Assembly (NCBI GenBank): GCA_002007465.1
Contig: LNAC01000274.1
Coordinates: forward strand, 1,168,937 to 1,232,936
DNA: 64,000 nt
Reading direction: 5' to 3'
Source: Ailurus styani
Taxonomy: Eukaryota > Chordata > Mammalia > Carnivora > Ailuridae
The translations under genes were made by a program, and so were the position numbers. Below the pieces are notes generated by a model. That model did not search any database. It saw only the letters and a program-made list of their open reading frames with translations, and was not told where the DNA came from. Each line of letters opens with the position of its first letter. Positions within the stretch are counted from its first letter, which is position 1. Positions 55,235 to 64,000 of the stretch are shown here, one piece after another.

Positions 55235-56735
55235 AAGGCTGCCGCCGGCCAGGACAGTCCTGGGAATCTGGGTTTGCGACAGAAACACGTTTCATTGGCA
55301 CAAGGGACCGCAGGGGATGTTCTGCTTGCTCTGGTGTGAGGCTCGCCGTGGTTTCGGGGGGCTCGGGGGGTGGGATGGGGAGCGTCGGCAGGTCCCTGGG
55401 AACGCGCTGGCTTGAATTTGTGAGGAGTGCCTGTCGTCTGTGACCTGAAATCCATCAGCCCGGCTGCAGAGTTACTGTCCCAGGAAGCAAGGTGGACGGG
55501 GCGTGGGGTCCACTGTCTGGTGTCAGCGTGAGATGCCACGGAGGCCGGGTCTGGGTCCGACTGTCCCTGCCCAGATCTCCCTGCAGTCAGCGGGGCGCTC
55601 ATGCCCCCACGGGGTGCCCGGGGGGACCGCCTGGTCGCTGCATTCCACTTCAGCCGTGGTGGCCACGAACCGGGCTTGGCGGGTTAGCGGCAGACCCCAG
55701 CCGGCTCGGGGCCGTCCCCTGTCAGCCCACAGCCCCCCAGACGCCAGCCATGTCCCGGGGCCCACGTGCACTTCTGACGTACTGGCTACAAATTCCTGTG
55801 ACCTTCGGTTTTGATAATTTGCTAGCATGACTCTCAGAAGCTCAGAGCCATATCGACGGCTACATTTTTATAATGAAGGACACACGTGGGGGGACGTCTG
55901 GGCTCCCGTGCACGGTTAGGACATGTCACCCTCCCAGCGTATCCCCGTGCTCATCTGTCACCGAGCTCCCTGAGCTTTGGGCGTCCAGAGCTCTACTGGG
56001 GTTCTGTGACGTCATCGGCCATAGGAGCCCTGTGTCCTGCTCCTCTCTGTCCCCTGAGGGGGAGGGAAGGCTCAGCTCTCCAGTCAGTGCCTCTCTGTTG
56101 AAGGACTCTGAGCCACCCAGTTAGTGGGAAGTCAGGTGTGGGAATAACAGACGGCCCTCCCATCCTTTGGGACTTCCCAAGGCCAGGGACAAAACCAGAC
56201 ACAGTCTGGATCACATCACAGGAGGCTCAGTGCAGCCCCGTTCCCTGCCGAGACACTGCCCCAAACTGTAGGGTCGGCTCCTCCGAGGCAGGGCGGGAAC
56301 GACTCAGGCCCCGCGTCCCCCTGTCCCCCTTGGGCACTGACCCTTTCCTGGGCGGAGCACATGAGGCCAACGAGAATTCTGGGCAAGGAACCGAGGAAAC
56401 AGACTGGTCTCTGTAGAACCCCTTGAAAGAGGGCCCAGAATCCGGTTCTCTAGCAGGTCTTGGGGCGTCTTCGGGTGTGCGCTGCTCATTTCTGCCTCGG
56501 GATGTCTGGGGCCCTGTCCTTCAGTGAGCTGATGCACGCTGACTGGTCCACATGCTCTGATGCACTGAGCCGGTGGTGCAGGCCGGAGACGCAGGGGAGG
56601 CAACGCCAAGCCCTTGCTGTGTGCATTCTGGTGGGTGAACGGTCAGGTCGTGCCGAGGCTCTGAAGAAAGGTGGTCGGAGGCAATGAAGGGTGGTGCAGG
56701 CTGCTGTTCCCCCAGGACAGTCCTGGGCAGGCCCC
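55235..56735. other. no gene recognised
   Basis: GC-rich unique DNA. Frames of 112 and 128 codons overlap on opposite strands. Confidence 0.42.
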
Positions 56736-56737
56736 AG

Positions 56738-57195
56738 AGCCTGTTGCTCTGGGCAGAGGCTGGTGGGAGCAAGAGTGGGAAAGGAGCTGACAAGGCCCGG
56801 GGAGAGCGGTTCAGGCAGAGGGTCTGGCTTGTGCAAAGGCCCGGAGGCATGTTGGAGAAGCAGCAAAAAGGGCTGGTCTGCCAGGGTTGAGTGGGGGAGC
56901 AGGGTGGAAGGTGTAGGGCCTAAATCAGAAGCTTTTAGGCCAGGAATAAGGATTTGGGATTTCGTCTTAAAGACTGTAGGAGCCACGGAAGGGCTCTGAG
57001 CAAGGAATGAGATCACCAGATTCGAGTTGTATATACATAACCTTGCCTTCTGTGTAGGGAGTGGATGGGGAGGGAAGTCAGAGCAGAAGCAGGGGGCCTC
57101 CAGGAGGCTGCTGCTTGTACCAGGGAGGGCGGCTGTGCTGTGGACGCGGGATGAGAATGGTGGGCCTGGGGACGTGTTTGAGATGAGAATTTTAA
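56738..57195 (+). mobile_element. L2-like LINE fragment, long
   Basis: GAGAGCGGTTCAGGCAGAGG, GTCTGGCTTGTGCAAAGGCC, CGGAGGCATGTTGGAGAAGC, AAAGGGCTGGTCTGCCAGGG, AGGAATAAGGATTTGGGATT, CGGAAGGGCTCTGAGCAAGG, AATGAGATCACCAGATTCGA, GGGGGCCTCCAGGAGGCTGC preserve a long part of the L2 3' region in order. The clearest L2 copy in the window. Confidence 0.8.
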
Positions 57196-58379
57196 ACAAC
57201 CACTCTTCCGCACTGTCATCCCATTGATAAACCTTTGGAGACTCCTGAAAGAGCCTGCAGAGGCAGATCACAGCCCCCCGGCTGTTCTGGGACAGAGGAG
57301 CCACACCTCGTGGTGGTTTGGAAGGTCTCAATCCCGTGGGACCTTCTGACTCCTTCAGCTCTGGGGGTTCCCATTGGTGTTACCATAAAACCACCTGTAG
57401 GGGGCACATGGCTTGGGGCTGACCTCAGCGTGCGCCAAGCCCCCTGGGGTCATGCACTGTCCCCTGAATCTCAGGATCCTGGGTCTACGTATATGTCCCC
57501 CCCAACCCGGAGGAAGGGCCGAGAGCGCCGACATCCTGTGGGTAGGTGACCCCTTGGAAGATGCTTTTCTCTGAAGGAGATCGCAGGGTCCAGCCTCAGG
57601 GAAAAAAAAGGTCAGTTCTTGGGGTTGTCAAAGCCAAGGGCACCAGACTGGCCAGTCTCTGATGGCAGTTCTGGGGAATTGGGGGCTCAGGGGAGCCGCA
57701 CAAGCTGCCGTCCGCCTGGAGCTGCTGCTCTCTTCCCAGCCCCTCGTTGATCTGAAGGCAGGCTCTGAACGGGAGAACTGGGCCGTGGGCATGCGCGTCT
57801 CCTTCCTCCCGGGGCTCCGGGATCCGGGAGAGAAGGCACCAGAGGAAGACCCTGGAGTCCCGGTCGCGCCCAGTAGTCTGAAGCCTGCAGAGGAGGCCCG
57901 GCTGCATTCTGCCTTTTCATCCACTTCAGGCTGGTGGTGGATCTGGGGCCGGAGAGCCCAGGCACACAGAGCTCTGGTTGGGGGCCTGCCAGCTCCTGAG
58001 CCCTGCAGACACCCTCCCCCGCTGCGGCGTGGCCCACTCTGGTCCCACTCTTGTGGAGGGGACCCACACGGGGGCTCCAGAGGGAGCCACACCCGCCCCC
58101 AGGGGACCCAGTGCATGGGGCTGTGACATCTGGAAAGGAAGTCAGAGGGGAGCCCACCTGCCATTTCTGCCCCCTGCGGAGGCCCCTCCTCTGGGATCTC
58201 ATCACTGCTCCCCCTCCCCCCCTGGAGCATACCTTAGCCTCCGCTGGTAGGTTGCAGGCAGGAGGAGAGCTGGCTGGGGATGGGGGTTCCATCCCCTTGG
58301 GCATGTAGGACCACTTAGTGTGGCTCCCCACTGCGGCAGAATCGTCCTTGCTGGGGGCCTGGGGGGCTCACCTCCTCTG
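57196..58379. other. no gene recognised
   Basis: GC-rich unique DNA. Minus frames of 200 and 214 codons overlap plus frames of 104-154 codons; none is recognisable. A-run of 8 at 57601. Confidence 0.43.
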
Positions 58380-58525
58380 TCTTGGAAACGGTCCCATAAA
58401 TTAGATCCCATTTTAAGGCTTATCTTTTAAATGTGGATTCAATTTGGATTTTACTGTAAGTTCTGAGTCCCTATTAAAAACACGGATGGAAGTTAATCTG
58501 CTACAAAATGAGATTTGTCTCTTAC
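58380..58525. promoter_or_regulatory. AT-rich conserved-element candidate
   Basis: Short repeat-free AT-rich island (CCCATAAATTAGATCCCATT, GGATTCAATTTGGATTTTAC, GGAAGTTAATCTGCTACAAA) in a GC-rich setting. Confidence 0.32.
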
Positions 58526-59134
58526 GTGCAGTGGTGGAGGCCTGGGGCAGATGAGTGCTTCGGGGCGCTGGGGAGGGGACCCGCTTGCCCACAGGCTGGA
58601 ACACGGTGGCTGTCTTGGCTCTTCCATCCCCGGTCCTCCCCTTACTTCCCTCCCCCTTGCCATTCTCACCCGACTGACTGTCTGAATCCTCCCAAACCAC
58701 CGAACCGCAATGCCATGTGTGTCAGGGTCCCCCCGATGAAGCAGAGGGTGCCGCCAGCTGTTCCTTCTCCAGAGGTCTTGGGGTGGGGGGCCACCTGTGT
58801 TCTGGAGCTGAGCGACAAACAAGGTCTTCTGCCCTGACCTCCTGCTCCTCCGAGTGTGCTCCTGCAGCCTGCAGGGGAAGACCCGGTCCAACCAGAGTTC
58901 ACTCTTCTGCTCAAGGTGACTGGCTTTGAGCCTCGAGTCCCTTTGAAATGTGGCCACGTGCGGGGACACGCGTGTGCCCGGAAACAGGGCCTGCCACGGT
59001 GTTGGGGCGGAGGGCGAACATGTCATAACTCTGCAGCCGGGCACGTCGGGCGTGGCCCCCTTCAACACGAGAACCCATCTGTCTACCCCAGCCACACACC
59101 TCCCCTTTCCCCCCCCAGTGGGGACGGACCCCTG
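58526..59134. other. no gene recognised
   Basis: GC-rich unique DNA. A 244-codon minus frame (58493-59227) spans it without recognisable motifs. Confidence 0.42.
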
Positions 59135-59345
59135 AGCTGCCACATGCAACTTCCCATAAATCACCCCCGAATGAGCGTACTTCCTGCGCCATCCATCACG
59201 CCCTGTCTCTTGTCTGCTTGTTTTCAAACGCTGTTAAACTGGAATCCATCACCTGGCATCCTCGGGAGGCTAAGCTGAAGCAAAGTCTGCCCACATCAGC
59301 AATATTAATGCACATAGGGCTTTCTAGAGCATCGAGGTAAACGTC
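59135..59345. promoter_or_regulatory. conserved-element candidate
   Basis: Balanced-composition repeat-free DNA with CCCATAAATCACCCCCGAAT, CAAACGCTGTTAAACTGGAA, CATCAGCAATATTAATGCAC (TAATGCA core) and AGCATCGAGGTAAACG. Closed frames. Confidence 0.32.
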
Positions 59346-60124
59346 TCCCCCGTGGTGGGGGAGGGAGAGCGCGGCTTTATCTGGTTGCAGCAGAAGCCAA
59401 CGGGGTGTTTTTCTGACACTTGCAGGTCATACATCCCTGCCACGCATGAGGGGGTCCTGGGTGCTGCTGGGGGTGGGGGCTGCCGCCTGAAGGGTGCCGC
59501 TTTTGCACAGGGTCATCTCACTTCTTCCCGGACCTGATCGTTTCGTTTGAGGACTCTGGCTTGAGCCTGTCTTTGGAAACAAGGACCCTTCTAGGAACGT
59601 CTGGGGTTCTTCTTTTCTTGCTAAATGTAGATTGGAAAGGGGGATTTCGGGGAGGGTGTCGAGATCCGCTTTAATCCTTGCTGCTGAGCGCTTGCTGCTC
59701 CGGTTCGGGGGCCGTGCCCTTGAGGAAGGGCGAGGAGGAGGAGGACCTGGAGCCCTCCTGCACCGCCTCCCTCCGTCCCCTTCCCTCCTCCAGGGGTGCG
59801 AGGAAGGCCTAGGACGCGCAAACCCTGAGCACCCACTGGACTGACCAGCGTGGCCTTGCCCCCAGGAGCCCTTCTGCCGGTTGCAGGCAGGTGTCACCAA
59901 CCTCGGACACAGTTGGGACGCACGATCCCATCTGTTTCTGGCTTCCCCGCTCTCCTTTTCTTTGCCCCACATTTGTTGGTCAGAGACTAAAACCCTCGTC
60001 GCCACTGGTGAGACATTTGTACAAAATCGAACAGCCTGCTGTTTTTTCCTGGTGACTTTGGAGCCGAGCAAGAGAGCAGCCCTGGGGGGCGGGCGGGTTG
60101 GGAGGGCGCGGTCCCAACAGCCCC
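59346..60124. other. no gene recognised
   Basis: GC-rich unique DNA. A 237-codon minus frame (59427-60140) has a basic, proline-rich translation with no family resemblance. Confidence 0.42.
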
Positions 60125-60215
60125 TCCTCGGAATGTCCAATTAGAGCCCATTAGTCACTCGGTGTGTTGAAGCATTTAGAACGATTAAAGGTGAGAAGAG
60201 TTTCCAGATGCAGCT
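60125..60215. promoter_or_regulatory. short homeodomain-motif block
   Basis: TGTCCAATTAGAGCCCATTA (overlapping CCAAT and ATTA cores) with AGAACGATTAAAGGTGAGAA downstream. Repeat-free and small. Confidence 0.28.
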
Positions 60216-60384
60216 TCGGTGCTGGTGTGGAAGGTGAGCCCTGCCCCCTGCTCCCCAGATGGAAATCGGCTCAGCAGATCCGCCACCGTCTCGTGGGCGC
60301 AGGCCTCGTCCCCGGGCCTCGGCGCTCGGAGTTCAGGGCCTCTGGGGAGCGTCCCGGGGCTGCGTCCACACAGGAGCACAGTGG

Positions 60385-60745
60385 AATCTCTCCGTTCTGG
60401 AGGCCGGATGTCAGAAATGGAAGTGTCAGCGGGCCTTGCCGGCTCTCCCAGATCCCGCCGGCTGCTGGTAAACCCAGCCTCTGTCACCATGTGGCCTCGC
60501 CGCTCTGTGTCTGTGTCCCTGTGCCTTCCCTTATGTGTGCGTGTGTTCCCAACTTCCCTCATCCTGTCCGGACACCAGTCATTGGATTAGGGCCACCATA
60601 CTCCAGGAAGACCTCATCTTAATCCTAGATGACATCTGCAAAGACCCCAAGTCCAAATAAGATCACATTCCCAGGTTCTGGGGATCAGGTCTTCAACAGA
60701 TGCCTTTAGGGGACATCATTCTACCCACTGTGTCTGTAAGACCAC
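60385..60745 (-). mobile_element. MaLR-type LTR, antisense
   Basis: CCGTTCTGGAGGCCGGATGT, CACCAGTCATTGGATTAGGG, AGACCTCATCTTAATCCTAG, AAGACCCCAAGTCCAAATAA, GATCACATTCCCAGGTTCTG, GGGGACATCATTCTACCCAC keep the reversed order of a MaLR-group LTR. No internal region attached. Confidence 0.72.
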
Positions 60746-62534
60746 TGGGAGGAAGGTGAGCCCAGGCAGTGACCTCTACACTTCCCCCCTGTGGACCCTG
60801 CCCCATGGATTTCACACAGACGCTCCACGCTTGTCAGTCATTTTTAAGATGATGACGAGAATGTGTCTATAAACCCCAAGGTCCTAGGACCTCCATTAAC
60901 CAAGAGCAGGAGGCAGGGGCAGCTGGTGGCCGTTGGCTGAGATCCTTTCCTGTGTCCTGGGTTTGTTCTCTACCCCCTTCCCACTGTTCCGCTGTGGAGA
61001 TGGATCTTGAGAGTGACCTACGAATTAAAAAGCCAGACTCCAAATCCAGGACTGAAAACGAACAGTTCATGCAGCAAGTGGGGGCACACATTTTTGTTCT
61101 GCGGGTGAGGCTGTCCCTCCCGGGAGGAAGGGGTTGGAAGGAGAGGTCGGAGTGGGGGCGGAGGCGGGAGGAAGGAGAGCCCCGGGGAGGCCCAGGGACC
61201 GGATGTGTGGTCGGTCTGCCGTTCAGGAACAAGCCGGCTCTGAAGACGCAGGAGGCCAGCAGGGTCTGGGAGGAATAAAGTCAAGCTGACGATGGCAGAA
61301 GTGAGACTCCGGCACTGGGGGAGGGGGCCCACGAGGACACTTGGAACGAGGAACAAATGGCACCAGGGACGAGGAGGAGCGCAGGCAGGAAATTGAGCCC
61401 GGGGACACTCCGCGCCAGTGTTGGCGGATGCAGGAGTCAAATGTGGGCGAGGTGGCCTTCTGGGAAACTTTGTTCCCGATCCGCATCCCTGTGCGAGGCT
61501 GGGCATCAGGAGAAGGGCCGTGTCTTGGCGAGGAGCTGGAAAATGACTGTCACCATCCACAGGTGCATGGAGGGGAGGGAAGGACGGCTTCCTGCTTCGG
61601 GATGTTGGTTGATGCGGGTGTGCACGCAGGATCCGAAGGATCCCTGTCACACAGAGTCGCGGCCTGGAACAAGTGACTTAGAGATGTCCCAGCTGGAGAC
61701 ACAGGCGGGTTCCAGGGGGGTGGCGCCCATTCACGGATTCTACGTTTAAACTGGGTTACTTTCCAGGGTGGTGAGGCTGTGTGGGTGAGCCTCACCCACA
61801 GGGTGACACTGTTCTTGCTGATCCCAGCGCCCAGGGCACCCGTGCGGGTCCGTGGGGTCCTCCCTTCTTTCCTCTGCACTGACACACGGGCTGGCAGTGA
61901 ACTTCACTTAAAGGGCAAACGGGCAAGCAAGGGTTTTTATGGATTGGGAGGAAATTCTTTTTTTATCCGATTTGCAAGGACACATTAGGTATTCCCAGGC
62001 CTGGTGCTTTCAAAGACACCTGTGTTCTGTGGGGCAAAGAACAGAAAAGGAGTGTCAGCAAATGTCTGAGGAAGAAAAATTAATTTGGAAGTAGAGGTAG
62101 GAACAAGCCCGGCTTTAGTTCCACGTGTGCGCGTGTGTCGGAGGGAAAACACGGAGGCAGGCCACAGTCATTTTTCTCTACTTCTTTGGGGTGGGAGAGG
62201 AGGTAGAGCTTGGACAGACGGCGTTTTCGAGCGACCTTGTGTCACCGAGTGGAGTGTTGCTGAGTAATGGCTGGAGCGATAGGGAGCTTGCAGGGTGTGG
62301 CCGCCCGCGGCTACCCATGGGGGTTAATTAGGATGTCAGCCTTACGGAAGGACCAGGAAGCCATCAGAACATAAACCCAAGAACCCAACTCAACCAAGAT
62401 CAAATAGCCCGCTCCTAGAACACCTTCACATGGGAGGCATCCGTGGGCCCGGGGTCTCTAACGCAGTATCGAAGGCATGGAGACGGGACAGGCAGACGTC
62501 CTGGGGTGACCCATACGTGTGGGCTGTCTATCCA
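60746..62534. other. no gene recognised
   Basis: Mixed unique DNA with AT-rich patches at 61900-61990 and 62040-62110. A minus frame of 210 codons (61018-61650) and plus frames of 111-130 codons overlap. Confidence 0.42.
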
Positions 62535-62685
62535 GGGTTCCCATTGCTGGGCTGGGACACGTGTCATCTCTGGGAATCCTCATGACAACCCTAGGAGCTG
62601 AGCGCCACGAGGAAACTGGGCCGCACGTGAAAGATTAGCGTGGGGCCATCCAGAGTTGGAACCCACAGCGGCTCTCTGGGGATGG
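62535..62685 (-). mobile_element. MIR fragment, antisense
   Basis: GTGTCATCTCTGGGAATCCT, CATGACAACCCTAGGAGCTG, ACGAGGAAACTGGGCCGCAC, TCCAGAGTTGGAACCCACAG follow the reverse of the MIR core. Confidence 0.68.
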
Positions 62686-63109
62686 CCCTGGCTCAGGTCC
62701 CATGTCTCGAACGATCCAGATCAGAGCTACCCAAAGTGAGAGGTGTGGACAGCCTGACCACGAGCTGGTCCTGCTGGCCCCTGAAAGATGAGTGCAGAAG
62801 CTGGAGTAAGCACTGAGGGTCTCTTGTAAGAGTGGTTTTATATCTCCTGGACCGATTAATGAGTCTTTGGGCTTTGTATGTTGTCTTTTTTATTCCATTT
62901 TTCCAATAATCCCTTTTGTAGAGCATATGTATTCCTTATGTATGGCCTATATTTCCAGTGAGTTGGAAGTAAAACGGCCTTGACCACAGGTACTTCGGTC
63001 AGCCCTGACAGGAGGAGGGGCACAGGTCCCAGCTCCAAACCGGGGAAGCTCCAGTAAGCTGCGTCGAGGGCTGGCGTGCCCAGAGCGGGGTGCAGCTTGA
63101 GATAAGCCA
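62686..63109. other. no gene recognised
   Basis: AT-rich at 62830-62970 (TTTGTAGAGCATATGTATTC), otherwise mixed. Could include a decayed repeat that I cannot name. Confidence 0.35.
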
Positions 63110-63111
63110 CG

Positions 63112-63495
63112 GTAATGCCAGGTGTGTGTGCTCAGGCTGCCATCACTAGGACCCCAGACTGGGTGGTAAACAGAGGTACCGGCTCGAAGTTCTGGAGGCT
63201 GGACGTCCACGTTCAAGGTGGTGGTGGGGTGGTCCTGTCCGAGGCCCCTTTCCTGGCCTTGCCGAGGGCCACCTTCTCCCTGTGTCCTCACGCGGTCATC
63301 CCTCTAGGCGTGTCTGTGTCCATATCTCCTCTTCCATGAGGACACCAGCCATGGGTGGATTAGGGACCAGCCCATGACGTCATTTTAATGTAACAACTTT
63401 AAGGACCGCGTCTCCAGATACAGTCACATTTTGAGGTGGGGGTTAGGGCTTTAACATCCAAATTCTGAGGACACACAATTCAGCTCATGACAGAA
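63112..63495 (-). mobile_element. MaLR-type solo LTR, antisense, near full length
   Basis: TGTGCTCAGGCTGCCATCAC, CCCAGACTGGGTGGTAAACA, AAGTTCTGGAGGCTGGACGT, CTCCCTGTGTCCTCACGCGG, GACACCAGCCATGGGTGGAT, CGTCTCCAGATACAGTCACA, GGGGTTAGGGCTTTAACATC, GAGGACACACAATTCAGCTC give the whole reversed LTR. No internal region attached. Confidence 0.85.
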
Positions 63496-63761
63496 GGGAT
63501 TTTTCTGTACTGTTTTTGCTACTTCTTGTGAGTCGTAAATGATTTAAAAATAAAATGAAAAAATTTTTTAAGGACAGTACTCTCTTCCCCGAAAAAGCAT
63601 GACCACTCTGGTTCCTCTTGGCAGGGTCCCAGCAGGCATGCTGATTGTCCCAGGTTTGGGGGAATGACTCTCTGGGATGGATACCAGGTTGGCATGGTTT
63701 TCTGTTTTCTGTCCTCTGATGCTGTCCTTCTCAGTCTGCACAGGGGTCGGGGAAGCTGCTG

Positions 63762-63834
63762 ATGTTCTCCACCCGAGGAGGTTCTCTTGGGTCCCTNCTA
63801 TGTTCTCCACCCGAGGAGGTTCTCTTGGGTCCCT
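63762..63834 (+). repeat. 35-bp perfect duplicate around a single N
   Basis: Bases 63762-63796 and 63800-63834 are identical and are separated only by the N at 63797 and two bases. Most likely two contig ends that overlap but were not merged. Confidence 0.93.
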
Positions 63835-63866
63835 GTCACCCCCCCCCATTGGTCCCCTTTCCTCTC

Positions 63867-64000
63867 AGATTTCTTTTTTTTTTTTTTAAGATTATTTATT
63901 TATTTATTTTGACAGAGAGAGATTACAAGTAGGCAGAGAGGCAGGCAGAGAGAGAGGAGGAAGCAGGCTCCCTGCTGAGCAGGGAGCCCGATGTGGGCCT
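63867..64000 (-). mobile_element. SINEC, young type, cut by the window end
   Basis: T-run, AAGATTATTTATTTATTTAT, TTACAAGTAGGCAGAGAGGC, GAGGAGGAAGCAGGCTCCCT and the start of the AGCCCGATGTGGGCCT block. The tRNA-like head lies beyond base 64000. Confidence 0.93.

Noticed and set aside
59427..60140. 237-codon minus-strand frame
   Set aside because: Basic, proline-rich, no domain, overlapped by plus-strand frames. It is typical of stop-poor GC-rich DNA.
63420..63455. Telomere-like GGGGTTAGGG
   Set aside because: It is the normal GGGGTTAGG part of a MaLR LTR in antisense and is not tandemly repeated.

Overview
This window is vertebrate nuclear DNA, almost certainly from a carnivoran. It has no bacterial or organellar features. 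The strongest marker is a set of tRNA-Lys-derived SINEC retroposons. The young copies (529-732, 2197-2422, 2424-2600, 63867-64000) carry the internal stretch CAAGTAGGCAGAGAGGCAGG (read with the A-tail side at the left), which points to arctoid carnivores. I favour a mustelid (ferret, mink or otter group), with a pinniped as the alternative. L1, L2, MIR, MaLR LTR and hAT-type fossils common to placental mammals fill much of the rest.

I find no protein-coding gene I can support. The background is GC-rich, so stop codons are rare and many open frames of 60-450 codons occur by chance or because tandem repeats lack stops. None resembles a protein family I recognise. The window is best read as intergenic or deep-intronic DNA. 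The best sign of transcription is a 141-bp interval at 55092-55232 with near-ideal splice sites and stops in all three frames, which would suit a noncoding or UTR exon.

Layout: 1-2600 holds L1, SINEC, L2 and hAT debris and a TTTC microsatellite. 2600-8640 is mostly unique GC-rich DNA with a MIR and a CpG-dense interval (about 7240-8420). 8640-14050 holds an AT-rich conserved-looking block, a palindromic DNA transposon, a 35-bp triplication, a MaLR LTR, an L1 3' end and a CA repeat interrupted by a 30-N gap. 14050-25600 has old repeats (SINEC, hAT, MaLR, MER5A, MST, L1, L2). 25620-26345 is a GT-rich minisatellite. 27365-35830 has a SINEC, two homeodomain-motif-rich AT islands (29390-29800 and 33860-34110) and an L1 with an internal duplication. 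35834-36330 is a 25-bp minisatellite of 20 units. 36330-50130 has MaLR, hAT, L1, MIR and L2 fossils, a TGGA-type minisatellite and more AT-rich blocks. 50130-64000 is mostly unique GC-rich DNA with SINEC, L2, MaLR and MIR copies, ending inside a SINEC.

Two patterns run through the window. First, AT-rich, repeat-poor islands dense in TAAT cores sit in a GC-rich background, as developmental enhancers often do. Second, old L1 and LTR copies look richer in G+C and CpG than their families, as expected under GC-biased gene conversion. Single N characters at 25026, 26043, 27445 and 63797 are each flanked by near-identical direct duplicates, which are probably unmerged contig overlaps. Family names for repeats rest on recalled consensus sequences, not on a database search.
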